From Lacipirellula limnantheis (lineage in GTDB: Bacteria > Planctomycetota > Planctomycetia > Pirellulales > Lacipirellulaceae), in assembly GCF_007746075.1 (NCBI RefSeq), contig NZ_CP036339.1, forward strand, positions 5,423,786 through 5,487,785: a DNA stretch of 64,000 nucleotides, read 5' to 3'. Positions 16,487-25,172 of the stretch are shown here, in pieces (position 1 is the first letter of the stretch; every line of letters begins with the position of its first letter). The notes below the pieces were generated by a model, which was given only the letters and a program-made list of their open reading frames with translations, ran no database searches and had not been told where the DNA came from. Made by a program: the position numbers and the translations under genes.

Positions 16487-18130
16487 TTACTTCCAAACGT
16501 CCAAAAGCAGCAGCAGCGACACGGTCCCATCGATAATCGGTTCGTTCGTCGAGAAATCGGCGAACAAGTCGTGATACACCGCCACGTCGGACTGGAATCG
16601 CGCCAGTTCGTCGTCAGCGAACGAATTGCCAAACTTCAACCCATCGTTGATTTCCTTGGAGACGGGCCCGTCGACCACGCCGCCCACCGGCAGATGCTGC
16701 TTGAGCTTCCAAAACAAATGATGCGGTCGGCTGGCGGCGCGACCACCCTCGGGAACGCCGATGACGAAGGATACGCCCCAAGGATTTCTGCCAAAAAGCC
16801 AATCACGCGCTTCGGCGCCAAGCTGGCGATAGGTCACGTCGCCCGTCATCTGCTCGTACAACGCCGCCTGCGTCGCCAAGGCGGTCACGTCGTTTGTCGA
16901 GCACCAGACCAACGGCGTGCCAAGCCGATACGGATTTTGCTCAGCGCGGAGCCGAATGCGCTCCAACCCTTCACGGTAATACCCCGCGATCTTCCGTTGA
17001 TCCTCGGGCCCCGCGTGGGAGTACAGCCGCCAGTGGGCGAGATTCACATAGGGAAAGTATTCATAGTGTCCGTGGCGATCGGCGCCCATCCAAGGGTTTC
17101 CCTGGGCTTGATGGGCGTACTTGATCGCGTCATCGAGATAGGGCCGCTCCTTCGTGGCCAGGTAAAGCTCGATAGCGCCCCACTCCATGTCGTCGAAGTA
17201 ACTACTCTCGCCATAGTAGTAGGGGGCCCGCACGGGAACCGACATCGCGACCCCCGGCTTCGCCTTTCCCAAGGCATAGAGCGACTTCGCCGTCTCGACG
17301 TCGCCGGCCAGCGCGAGTGCCGCGGCGCTGCGACCTGCCAGATTAGCGACGCCCGTCGATTTGTTCTGGTGGGTCGGCCCGTCGGGGGCGCCGATCGCGG
17401 GCCACGCCGCGCGCGGCCCGCCGGGGCCGCGGCCGTAATTTGATTGGTCGTCGTGCCACAGCGTTTCCGGCGGGAGGTGATCGCGGTCGTCGCCAATCTG
17501 CACGTAGATCGTCTGCGGATGCGGATGAATCTTGCGAATCAGTTGAGCCCCGTGGCGGGCCTCATCCTCGGCGTCCGCGAGAAACAAGGCCGCCACGCAG
17601 TACGAGGTGGTGATCATGTGCTTCAGTCGATCGCCCGCATCGTGCCACCCGCCGGTGACGTCGACCAGCTCGCCAGTCACCACGTCAAACCCGTCCTCCT
17701 GATGGCACTTGCCGGTGAGTGGATTGTCGCCGCAGCGCTGTAGTTGCATGAACTCGAGCAGCTTCGCGGGGACGCTCGCGTAGGCGTCGTCGCCGATGGC
17801 AAACTTCGGCGATGCGACCGCGCCAAATTTCACTTGGTACTGGCCGGCCGACTTCACGTCGCTGAAGTCGAGCCGGTAGTTGTGGGCGAACGGCCCCCAC
17901 GCCCCGTGATCGACGCCCACATCGGCGTTGAAGTCACCCACGTGGAACTCGCCCGCCAACGGCTCATCGCTTGATAGCACCGCGATTTTCGGATCGCCCG
18001 GCAGGTAGCCGATCTGGTTAACGCGTACCCACGCGTCGGCTTGGGCTGCGCTAATGGCGCTCAACATGATTGCAGCGCAACCAAGCAGTCGCAGGACTCG
18101 TCGCGGTTCGCCGCAATTGTCTTTATTCAT
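16487..18130 (-). CDS. Glycoside hydrolase family 9 protein with N-terminal Ig-like domain
   Basis: 547 residues with a signal peptide (cleavage near AQA-DA, residue 31). The N-terminal Ig-like domain starts VRVNQIGYLPGDPKIAVL, as in CelD-type GH9 enzymes. The catalytic (alpha/alpha)6 domain follows, with GGWHDAGD holding the catalytic base Asp pair and a C-terminal TNEPIIDGTVSLLLLL holding the general acid Glu. GH9 is mostly endoglucanases but also includes exo-beta-glucosaminidases; pairing with a deacetylase makes a chitin-derived substrate worth considering. First gene of a two-gene minus-strand unit. Confidence 0.9.
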   Translation of the reverse strand: MNKDNCGEPRRVLRLLGCAAIMLSAISAAQADAWVRVNQIGYLPGDPKIAVLSSDEPLAGEFHVGDFNADVGVDHGAWGPFAHNYRLDFSDVKSAGQYQVKFGAVASPKFAIGDDAYASVPAKLLEFMQLQRCGDNPLTGKCHQEDGFDVVTGELVDVTGGWHDAGDRLKHMITTSYCVAALFLADAEDEARHGAQLIRKIHPHPQTIYVQIGDDRDHLPPETLWHDDQSNYGRGPGGPRAAWPAIGAPDGPTHQNKSTGVANLAGRSAAALALAGDVETAKSLYALGKAKPGVAMSVPVRAPYYYGESSYFDDMEWGAIELYLATKERPYLDDAIKYAHQAQGNPWMGADRHGHYEYFPYVNLAHWRLYSHAGPEDQRKIAGYYREGLERIRLRAEQNPYRLGTPLVWCSTNDVTALATQAALYEQMTGDVTYRQLGAEARDWLFGRNPWGVSFVIGVPEGGRAASRPHHLFWKLKQHLPVGGVVDGPVSKEINDGLKFGNSFADDELARFQSDVAVYHDLFADFSTNEPIIDGTVSLLLLLDVWK

Positions 18131-18204
18131 GCCGCAACAATTCTGGTCGACCGTTTACAGTTTCCTAACGCCGTCATTTCAATCACAGAACACCCGCAAC
18201 TCGT

Positions 18205-18209
18205 GAGGA
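18205..18209 (+). promoter_or_regulatory. Shine-Dalgarno supporting a TTG start of the BLUF gene
   Basis: GAGGA, seven bases before TTG at 18217. No ATG occurs ahead of the BLUF domain in this frame, so the site decides for TTG initiation. Confidence 0.65.
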
Positions 18210-18216
18210 TTGCCGC

Positions 18217-18654
18217 TTGATATTCTCTCTGGTCTACGTCAGTCACGCCGTCGCTCCGTTCGACGACTCGGCACTCGAAACTCTTGCCGCTCGGGCGAGC
18301 CAGAAAAACAGCCGCCTGGAAATTACAGGATACTTAAACCTGAACCGCACGCGATCGACGTTTTTCCAATATTTGGAGGGTCCGCAACAGGCGGTGCTCG
18401 ATCTGACGGCGGAAATCGAGCGCGACGACCGGCATCGGGTCGCAAACATCGTGCAGATCGGCGAGATCGAGTCGCGCCTCTTCCCGGCGTGGAACATGTG
18501 CTATCTCGACCCGGGTTTCTTCCAAGCGATTCGCATGGAAGACATCCTCGAAACGGTCCTGCTCACCATGAGCGAACGAACGTTCAAGCGCGAAGAGGTG
18601 GTGTCGACCGTCTTACGCATCGCCCGGCAAATTGCCAATCGCAAGGCGTCATAG
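18217..18654 (+). CDS. Stand-alone BLUF-domain blue-light photoreceptor
   Basis: 145 residues from a TTG start. The BLUF fold covers residues 1-95: the flavin-hydrogen-bonding Tyr in SLVYVSHA (Y7), the Asn in KNSRLEITGYL, and the key Gln in TFFQYLEGPQQAV. FPAWNM carries the semi-conserved Trp/Met on strand 5. The C-terminal 45 residues are helical (TVLLTMSERTFKREE) with no output domain, as in PixD/SLR1694-type proteins, which act through protein partners. Transcribed divergently from the GH9 unit; no obvious partner gene is next to it. Confidence 0.92.
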   Translation: MIFSLVYVSHAVAPFDDSALETLAARASQKNSRLEITGYLNLNRTRSTFFQYLEGPQQAVLDLTAEIERDDRHRVANIVQIGEIESRLFPAWNMCYLDPGFFQAIRMEDILETVLLTMSERTFKREEVVSTVLRIARQIANRKAS

Positions 18655-18664
18655 CGGCGGGGGC

Positions 18665-19597
18665 TCACTCCCACCGAAACTTCGCCCAGACAGCCGCATG
18701 GTCCGATGGCCACCGCGGCGTTGCCCGATCGAGCCGCCGTGCCTCGACGGCGCCAACTTGCGCTCCGCGCCAGAAGATAAAGTCGATGCGATCCTGAATT
18801 TGCTCGGGAAACCGCGGCGACCAGGTGCGATCCCCAGCCCGATCGATGCGCGGGCGACAAACGCGGTAAGCATCGCGGAAGCCGGCGTCGGCGACGAGCT
18901 TCGTCACGGGCCACGCGGCGACGATGCCGTACTGCTCGCGGGCGGCCTCAACGTAATCGAGATGCGAGTTGCTGTTGAAGTCGCCAGCCAGAATCACCGG
19001 CACGCCGGGGCGCTTCGCCATCTCGGCATCGATGCCGCTGAGGATGGCGCCCGTCTCGACCATGCGGCTTTCGCCGTCCGCGGCCAGCAAGTCAGCGGCG
19101 CTGCGCCCGTCGCGGGAGCGGGGATCGGTCCAAATGTCGTCCACATAGTGAATCCACGCCGCATAAACGGCGACCTGCCGACGATCGGGCAACTGCACGA
19201 CGGCTCCCACGCAGTTGAACGGCTTGTAGACCGAGACATCCGCGACGATGGGCCAGCGACTCAAGAGTGAGACGTTCGTCCCGCGCGGGTGGAAGTGAAA
19301 CCCAAGCCCCGCGGCAATCGCCTCGCCGCTGCCATACGTTTCGACCAGGGCCACGACGTCGGCGCCGCTGGCCCGGATCACGTCGATGATCGCCCGTTGC
19401 TTCGCGCGCTTGACTGCCTCGTCCTCCGCGTAGCGAGCTTCGTCGCCGCCGTTCCAGATATTCCAGGCGAGGACTTGGAACTCGGCCGCCGGCTGAGTTG
19501 TCGAAGTCTCTTCACCGTTGCATTGAGGCAAGGCGACTGTCGTCGCAACGATCCACAGAAAAAGAATGTTGCAACGGCGAACAATATAAGCGGCCAA
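18665..19597 (-). CDS. Exported endonuclease/exonuclease/phosphatase family protein
   Basis: About 310 residues. I chose a TTG start at 19597: it directly follows the stop of the upstream YdjM-like gene (TGAATTG) and gives a proper signal sequence (RRCNILFLWIVATTVALPQC, possibly a lipoprotein-like Cys). A longer ATG form to 19711 would overlap that gene. EEP-fold marks are VLAWNIWNGG near the start, LVET, AGDFNSNSHLD, RIDFIFWRG and a final SDHAAVWAKF. It is a metal-dependent phosphoesterase; the substrate (nucleic acid, lipid or sugar phosphate) cannot be told. Confidence 0.85.
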   Translation of the reverse strand: MAAYIVRRCNILFLWIVATTVALPQCNGEETSTTQPAAEFQVLAWNIWNGGDEARYAEDEAVKRAKQRAIIDVIRASGADVVALVETYGSGEAIAAGLGFHFHPRGTNVSLLSRWPIVADVSVYKPFNCVGAVVQLPDRRQVAVYAAWIHYVDDIWTDPRSRDGRSAADLLAADGESRMVETGAILSGIDAEMAKRPGVPVILAGDFNSNSHLDYVEAAREQYGIVAAWPVTKLVADAGFRDAYRVCRPRIDRAGDRTWSPRFPEQIQDRIDFIFWRGAQVGAVEARRLDRATPRWPSDHAAVWAKFRWE

Positions 19598-19598
19598 T

Positions 19599-20135
19599 TC
19601 ACACGCTTCGGCTCGTCGCACAGCGGCGACGCTCGACCCACTGCCTTCCGAACAGCACGATCCCCAGAATGCCGCCATAAACAATTGCCTCAATCGCAAA
19701 GACCGACGCATTGTGAGCGCTCACCAGCGGGGACAACTGCATCGTTCGAAAGCAAGGAATGGGCAGCGACACGCGCGCATCGCTAACGGGCCAGAACATC
19801 GCCAGCCCCTTGCGACCATCATACAGCGTATCGAGCAGCAAGTGGCTGAGCCACGCGACGGCGCCGCCGACAATCAAACGCCAGCGGAAGTACGTAGTTC
19901 GTCGCAGCAAAAACGTCGCCACGACGGCAGCGATTGCCACGCCAGCGATCGTTACGAAGATGCTGTGGCTCACGTCATAACGATCATGCCCCCAACCGGG
20001 CAGCGGCCAATCGGGAGCGTTGGCGAGGGCGACAAACGCCGCCAGCGCGACGGCGGTCTGCCGTCGATTGAAGTCGCGCGGCATGACCGCGCACCCAATT
20101 GCTAGCCCCATTAAACTGTGCCCAACCGGCGTCAT
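19599..20135 (-). CDS. YdjM-like membrane-bound metal-dependent hydrolase family protein
   Basis: 178 residues with four to five hydrophobic segments. The N-terminus MTPVGHSLMGLAIG with an early His, then ANAPDW, DVSHSIF and WLSHLLLDTLYD, form the conserved Asp/His pattern of the YdjM family (inner-membrane, LexA-regulated in E. coli). No LexA box was noticed here. Its stop abuts the probable start of the EEP-family gene. Confidence 0.85.
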   Translation of the reverse strand: MTPVGHSLMGLAIGCAVMPRDFNRRQTAVALAAFVALANAPDWPLPGWGHDRYDVSHSIFVTIAGVAIAAVVATFLLRRTTYFRWRLIVGGAVAWLSHLLLDTLYDGRKGLAMFWPVSDARVSLPIPCFRTMQLSPLVSAHNASVFAIEAIVYGGILGIVLFGRQWVERRRCATSRSV

Positions 20136-20227
20136 ATCAAGTCATTCAGGCAAATGCCGACTTCGCGGACCTCGATCGGCGTGGGGTAGTGTAACGAAAG
20201 ACAACGTCCAACGCCAAACTTGGTCGA

Positions 20228-20896
20228 CTAGTCCGGCTTCCGCCATTCCAACACGCCAGGAAGTTCCTCGCCAGCATACTCTAGATGCAACACACGTCGC
20301 GAGCGATCGTTCGTCGAACGCCCTGAAGCATGGAGCAACAGTGGCCGCATTAGCAGAGCGTCGCCAGCGGCAGCCGCGCAGAGCGTTTCACTACGCCCCT
20401 CGCGTAGGCTTGCGATCTGATCGGCGTCCAGTCGGCCCAGTCGATGCGATTCGGGAATCACCCGCAATGCGCCGTTCCATTCGTCGGCGTTGTCCAGGTG
20501 AATCCTCACCGTAAGCATCCGCTCAAGCACCTCCACCGGCGGCTGCACATGCGGCACGCCTTCCTTCACTGACCAGGCTCCAAAGCCCGGCGTCTCGACC
20601 CGCTCCCGGACGGGAATCGCCAGATCCTGATGCCACGCCACCAACCAGTTCGCCCCCGGGGACTTATTGAACCAAATCGCCCGCACGGGCCGCGGCTCGC
20701 CACCTGTGTAACGCTGGACGAGGTCGAGCAACTTCTTCGATTTCGCAAGCGCCGCCACGGCCGGAACCGCCAGCATATTCCGCCTGCCCGCAACGTTGCC
20801 GTCGCCAACGGCATCCAGCAATTCACGCCGCTCCGGCTCGCCGACAAGGCCAGCGACTAGTTCGAAACCATGCTCAGCGATCCGATAATGCTCCAC
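20228..20896 (-). CDS. Phytanoyl-CoA dioxygenase (PhyH)-like Fe(II)/2-oxoglutarate oxygenase
   Basis: 222 residues. The double-stranded beta-helix pattern is clear: WHQDLAIPV supplies the HxD metal pair, LLLHASGRS the distal His, and RRVLHLEYA the Arg that binds 2-oxoglutarate. IPESHRLGRL is the typical family insert between them. Substrate not predictable. Single gene on the minus strand, 76 bases from the methyltransferase gene downstream. Confidence 0.88.
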   Translation of the reverse strand: MEHYRIAEHGFELVAGLVGEPERRELLDAVGDGNVAGRRNMLAVPAVAALAKSKKLLDLVQRYTGGEPRPVRAIWFNKSPGANWLVAWHQDLAIPVRERVETPGFGAWSVKEGVPHVQPPVEVLERMLTVRIHLDNADEWNGALRVIPESHRLGRLDADQIASLREGRSETLCAAAAGDALLMRPLLLHASGRSTNDRSRRVLHLEYAGEELPGVLEWRKPD

Positions 20897-20930
20897 GCCG
20901 AGATTGTCCTCCGGTCTTCTTCTTTGAGTT

Positions 20931-20960
20931 CTCTTTGCGCCTCTGCGCCTTTGCGAGAGA
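20931..20960. repeat. Half-copy of the gcgcctttg-word repeat
   Basis: CTCTTTGCGCCTCTGCGCCTTTGCGAGAGA is one arm of the element whose full hairpin lies at 32081-32166. The partner arm is missing here. It lies just upstream of the PhyH-like gene. Confidence 0.6.
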
Positions 20961-20972
20961 CAAATCGTTCAA

Positions 20973-21617
20973 CTATTCCGAACGAAGCCGAAGCAAAAAT
21001 GCCGCCAACCGCGGCGGCCGGCCCGCATCGTCGCCGTGCCAGCGTTCGTCGAATCGCGTCAACGCGAAGCCGCTGGCTGCTGCGGCCTGCCAGAACGCTG
21101 ACAGATGATGGACAAACGCGGCAACGGTCGTCGTTTCGCCGTTGCGACTGAAATTCGCCACGGTTCCTTCATATTGCCTGAACGGATGCAGCTCGCACGC
21201 AAAAAATTCGCCGCGAGGCAGCAGGCAGCGCGTTGCTTCGGCGAAAACGAACCGCAGGTCGGCAATGTGTTCAAGCACGAGATTGCAAACGAGCAGGTCG
21301 TACTGTGCGGCGGCGAACGGCCACGGCTTGGCGACGTCGACGGCGCCGAACTCGACCCGGTCGGCGAAGCCGCTGGCCTCTGCCTTCGCCTCGGCCTGCT
21401 GCAGCATCCCTGGCGAGAAATCGACCGCCGTGACGCGGTCGGCGACGGTCGTCAAAAATGCCGTGTTTTTCCCGGTGCCGCAGCCGATTTCCAGGATCGA
21501 GCGGAACCGCCGGCCGCCGAGCCATTCCCGCGTCACCTCGGCGTCGAGATCGCGGGTACGATTCGGGTCCACGTCGTAGGTCTCCGACCAGCGGGTGTAA
21601 GCGTCTTTGATCGACAA
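20973..21617 (-). CDS. Class I SAM-dependent methyltransferase
   Basis: 214 residues. The SAM-binding motif I is ILEIGCGTGKNTAFL (residues 41-55), followed by VTAVDFSPGML (motif II region) and YDLLVCNLVLEHI. The early YTRWSETYD pattern is typical of small-molecule methyltransferases of the UbiE/BioC superfamily. The acceptor is unknown; no pathway neighbour explains it. Confidence 0.88.
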   Translation of the reverse strand: MSIKDAYTRWSETYDVDPNRTRDLDAEVTREWLGGRRFRSILEIGCGTGKNTAFLTTVADRVTAVDFSPGMLQQAEAKAEASGFADRVEFGAVDVAKPWPFAAAQYDLLVCNLVLEHIADLRFVFAEATRCLLPRGEFFACELHPFRQYEGTVANFSRNGETTTVAAFVHHLSAFWQAAAASGFALTRFDERWHGDDAGRPPRLAAFLLRLRSE

Positions 21618-21764
21618 GGCGGTTTTCCTGGTGCTCTTCGGGGCGCTCAGTATACGCCCCTCAAGAGACGCCGCGCGCGTCGAGGGTTCGGACTGATCGC
21701 TTATGCGACCAGTCCAGTGCGGCCTCCATACCGCGGACTTGCCAGGAAGTTCGCGGGGCGGCGG

Positions 21765-22994
21765 CTAAACCATCGGCTCGGGGTGGAGTTCGCGCTTGCT
21801 GCCTCCCTTGGAGGTCCGCAGAATCCGGAACCCGATGTCGGTCCGGATGAAGCCGTAAAGGCACATCAAAATAAATGCGAGCACGCCAATCACCAGTGGT
21901 CTGGAGTAATCAATTCCTTTGAACACGCCCCCCTCGCCCAACCGCGGCGCGATGACCGGCTCCAGCGGCAAGCCAAATTTGTTGGCCAGCGTATTAATGC
22001 GAATCATATGAATCACCGGCACGCCTTCATTGCTGAAGCGGGCCATGACGCCGTCGATCTCGCGTACGTCGCGCGGGGGACGCATGTTGAGCCCCGACTT
22101 GAACATTTTCTTCCCGACGTCCTTACCAACCGACACCGTACCGCCGCCCACGTTGATGTAGGCGGCGATGGGGCGGCCCTTGGCCTTGTCCCGATACATG
22201 TCCATGCGGAGGTCGATGTTGGCCCGCATCCGCGCCGCAGCCTGTTCGACCGGCGGCAGATCCTTTGCGGCCTCGGGCAGCTCGACGACTAGCGGAGTCA
22301 GACCATTTCGCTCGAGCGATGCTTGCACCAGCTTCAGCCCCTCCTCGGTCAGGCCCTCGCCCTCGTCATTGTTGCCGCCGATGGAACAGGCGATCGACTT
22401 GATGCCGAACAGGGGCGGCAGCTCCTTGCCCTCTTCGTCAGTTCGCTTCTGGTCGCGCAACAAGTGCTCCATGTCGGGCCACATGAGTTGCGGCACGTTG
22501 GCGCCCCATTGCGATGCGCTGGCGCTCGAAATCACCAAGGGCCTCGCGCCCAGAGCTTCCAAGGCGGCGTAAGTGCAGATATTCAGCGCCGGGAATGATC
22601 CTGACACGCCCACCGCGACGACGTCGCCCTGCTGGACTCCGGCCTCCTTGAGCATCTCCACGAGCACCGCGGCAAAGTTGGGATTGGTCGACGTCTGTTT
22701 GGCCGACAAATGTCCCAAGACCGACGTGACGGGCGACATGGCCAGGCCGATGATGCCGGTCTCGGCCGGATCGTTCACCGCGTCGATCGGCGGGCCAAGC
22801 TTGACGCGCTCAGCGCGCACGATCTGGAACGCGTCGGCAGCCAGATTCGCCGCTTTGATTTTCTCCTCAAAGTAAGGCTGCTCCTGCGTGACCTTCCACC
22901 GCTCGACCATCATTAGGCCGGCAAGCGAGATGAGGGCAATCAACAGCAGCGCCGGTCGCGAGACGGCGCGTGGCCGCCAGTAGATCCTTTTCAT
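21765..22994 (-). CDS. pgsW: Poly-gamma-glutamate system protein PgsW
   Basis: 409 residues from the ATG at 22994 (MKRIYWRP); a start at 23015 is possible. N-terminal TM (about 12-28) and C-terminal TM (about 365-385) flank a large external domain with VGVSGSFPALNICTYAALEA, ARPLVISSASASQWGAN and SIGGNNDEGEGLTEEG, as in the PgsW family. It accompanies PgsB/PgsC in bacteria with a gamma-glutamyl polymer system; exact function unknown. Last gene of a pgsB-pgsC-pgsW minus-strand set with gaps of 64-70 bases. Confidence 0.9.
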   Translation of the reverse strand: MKRIYWRPRAVSRPALLLIALISLAGLMMVERWKVTQEQPYFEEKIKAANLAADAFQIVRAERVKLGPPIDAVNDPAETGIIGLAMSPVTSVLGHLSAKQTSTNPNFAAVLVEMLKEAGVQQGDVVAVGVSGSFPALNICTYAALEALGARPLVISSASASQWGANVPQLMWPDMEHLLRDQKRTDEEGKELPPLFGIKSIACSIGGNNDEGEGLTEEGLKLVQASLERNGLTPLVVELPEAAKDLPPVEQAAARMRANIDLRMDMYRDKAKGRPIAAYINVGGGTVSVGKDVGKKMFKSGLNMRPPRDVREIDGVMARFSNEGVPVIHMIRINTLANKFGLPLEPVIAPRLGEGGVFKGIDYSRPLVIGVLAFILMCLYGFIRTDIGFRILRTSKGGSKRELHPEPMV

Positions 22995-23058
22995 ATCCCT
23001 AACGCATATCGCCAAGTGTCATGGTGAACGATTTAATGCCCGTGAAGAGCCCAGCCGC

Positions 23059-23553
23059 TCAAGCGCCGAGATTCTGCAATTCCATTCCGAATACCAGCAT
23101 CAGCACGAGCCGCACGACGACCGCTGACGTGACCAGCGCCGACAGCGTCTCCAGCACGCCCTGCCGATCCATCCAGATGGCGATCAACCCCGGAATGACG
23201 TAACCGATCGGCTCCCACTCCGCTGGAATGGGACTCTTCGTGCTGAGTTGATAAAGAAACTCCGAGGAGTAGAACGGAATCTGCGTCATCGCCCCGCGCA
23301 CGAGATAGCCGACGATGATCATCAGCACCGTTCGGCGTTTGCCGTAGATGATGATGAACGTCGACAGCGAATGGACGACTAAATAGGTGACGAACGACGC
23401 CGCCAGCGTCAGCGCAATGTCGATCGGTCGATTGAGATAAAGCGCAATGTATCCCGGCACGACCATGCCGCCGGCAGCGAGGCCGAACATTTCGGAAAAC
23501 ATCAGGCTGACGGCCAGTCCAATGCCAATCGAGGCGGTAAGAATATCGATCAT
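23059..23553 (-). CDS. pgsC: Poly-gamma-glutamate biosynthesis membrane protein PgsC/CapC
   Basis: 164 residues and almost entirely membrane: four to five helices. The family's conserved SEMFGLAAGGMVVPGYIAL near residue 20 and the central VGYLVRGAMTQIPF match CapC/PgsC. Works with PgsB to polymerise and export poly-gamma-glutamate. Between pgsB and pgsW. Confidence 0.93.
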   Translation of the reverse strand: MIDILTASIGIGLAVSLMFSEMFGLAAGGMVVPGYIALYLNRPIDIALTLAASFVTYLVVHSLSTFIIIYGKRRTVLMIIVGYLVRGAMTQIPFYSSEFLYQLSTKSPIPAEWEPIGYVIPGLIAIWMDRQGVLETLSALVTSAVVVRLVLMLVFGMELQNLGA

Positions 23554-23623
23554 CGCTGGGGGGTAGGTAAATAAGTCGGTGAGTTAGTGATTTCGTGACT
23601 ACAAGCTCGGTGCGATCCGCTCG

Positions 23624-24820
23624 TTACTTGAACGTGCGTGCGGTACTGCGATTGGCGAAGTAGCGGACGACTTCCAGGCCAATGCCGCCGATGTTCGCCA
23701 TGCCCATCGCCATTGACCGGCGTCCCGTCAACTCGACGATGCTCTCAAAAATGTCCTCGGCCGGGTGATCCTCGGCGAACACCATCTTCTGCGGATCGAG
23801 CCCCGCCTTCACGGCGTACTTTGCAAAGATGTACGTGCCCGACCCGATCAGCAAATAGTGATCGGCGGCCGGCCACTGGGCGACGACCGTCCCGAGTTGG
23901 CGCGAACGATCGGGCCGATCGGCGCGGCAGTTGAACACCGCAATCCGTTTTTCGACGTCGGCGTAGCGCTCCAGCGCCATGCGCCAGATGCGCTCGGTCG
24001 ATTGCGGATCGTTCGCCGCGAAGCCATTCACGAAGTTGATCTCGCGTCCGAAGAAGTTCATTTCGTGGGCGGTCATCGCGCCCGGATCGGGATGGGCCCG
24101 CCACATCCCTTGCAGCGCCACGCCGCGTTCCACCCCCACCGCATGGCACACCTTCAGCGCCAAGGCAATGTTCTCGGCATGTTCCACATACGAAAAGCCG
24201 GCCAAATCGAGCGGCGTGATCGCGGCGACTTCCGCCGGCGTCACCGCGACCAGTTCGCATTTGCGGTCGCGGCAGACTTTCTCAAAGACGTCGAGGTAAA
24301 CCTGCTCAGCCGTGTAGAGCTTCCCGCCTACCGGCACCATGCCGGCCAGGGCCAGCGCCACGTCGCGCCCGCCGGGGCCCATGACGTCGAGGTGATCTTC
24401 GCGGGCATTGGTGATGACCGCGTGCGTGGCGCGAACCAGTTTGTCCTCGCACAGCCACTGAAGCGACGGAATTAACGCCATGCATTCCAGCACGAGCGCG
24501 TCGGCGTCGATCTCCGCCGTCGCGGCGACAATGCGAATCTGTTCAATGACGTTCGCCTTGGCGGGGCGAAACACCGGATACTCCGAGCCGTCCGGCATGA
24601 TCATCCGCGGCAGCGTGCCGGTTGTCTTGCAACACGTTCGCTTGCCGGCGTTGCGCATGCCGGCGGCGATGAGCCGCGCCACGCTCGATTTGCCGCGAGT
24701 CCCGTTCACATGGATGCGAATGGGAATCTGGCGCAGGTTGCGGCGATGGACTGCTAGCTCCGCAACGCCGCCGCCGATAAGAAGACCGGTAGTGGCGGCA
24801 AGTGCGGCAATAGCGCTCAT
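23624..24820 (-). CDS. pgsB: Poly-gamma-glutamate synthase PgsB/CapB
   Basis: 398 residues from the ATG at 24820 (MSAIAALAATTG), close to the normal 390-400; an upstream ATG at 25006 would add an unlikely 62 residues. After an N-terminal TM comes HVNGTRGKSSVARL, the Mur-ligase-type P-loop, then CMALIPSLQ and ITNAREDHLDVMGP with the ATP/metal motif. Amide ligase that joins glutamate through its gamma-carboxyl. First of the three pgs genes; no pgsA or degrading enzyme lies in the window. Confidence 0.94.
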   Translation of the reverse strand: MSAIAALAATTGLLIGGGVAELAVHRRNLRQIPIRIHVNGTRGKSSVARLIAAGMRNAGKRTCCKTTGTLPRMIMPDGSEYPVFRPAKANVIEQIRIVAATAEIDADALVLECMALIPSLQWLCEDKLVRATHAVITNAREDHLDVMGPGGRDVALALAGMVPVGGKLYTAEQVYLDVFEKVCRDRKCELVAVTPAEVAAITPLDLAGFSYVEHAENIALALKVCHAVGVERGVALQGMWRAHPDPGAMTAHEMNFFGREINFVNGFAANDPQSTERIWRMALERYADVEKRIAVFNCRADRPDRSRQLGTVVAQWPAADHYLLIGSGTYIFAKYAVKAGLDPQKMVFAEDHPAEDIFESIVELTGRRSMAMGMANIGGIGLEVVRYFANRSTARTFK

Positions 24821-24822
24821 AG

Positions 24823-24956
24823 GCGGGAACGTTCCAAGGTAGGTCAGGCTTTCAAGCTGGCAGCCGCCACGACGCGCGTCACCAGTCGAAAGGAGGGTCA
24901 AGCCAGAAAGCTTGACGACGGGGAACAAGGCCTCCTCTCTTGCCAACGTTCCCCGC
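24823..24956. repeat. Imperfect inverted repeat between pgsB and glnS
   Basis: GCGGGAACGTT (24823-24833) mirrors AACGTTCCCCGC (24945-24956), and further internal pairs (CTTTCAAGC/GAAAGCTTG) occur between. It sits in the 352-base divergent gap between pgsB and glnS, which otherwise shows no gene and must hold both promoters. Confidence 0.5.
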
Positions 24957-25172
24957 AGTGCCGGAGGCGCATAGATTATAGAAACGGTTAGCTTTGCCAA
25001 GCCCATCTGACGAAAAGGAGCCGTAGTCGCATGCTAGCAACCGAGTCGACCCCGAATGCGTAAGGCCGCTGATCGCTCTGCTGCCGACGAAGATGTTTTG
25101 CTAGACTACCGCCCTCGCCCTCCCCCGCCGCCCCTCCCAAAACCCCGCACGCTTCAACGATCGAGTCCAGCG

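Noticed and set aside
21690..21715. Hairpin GGACTG...CAGTCC downstream of pgsW
   Set aside because: Short stem with mismatches and no U tract in either direction, so not called a terminator.
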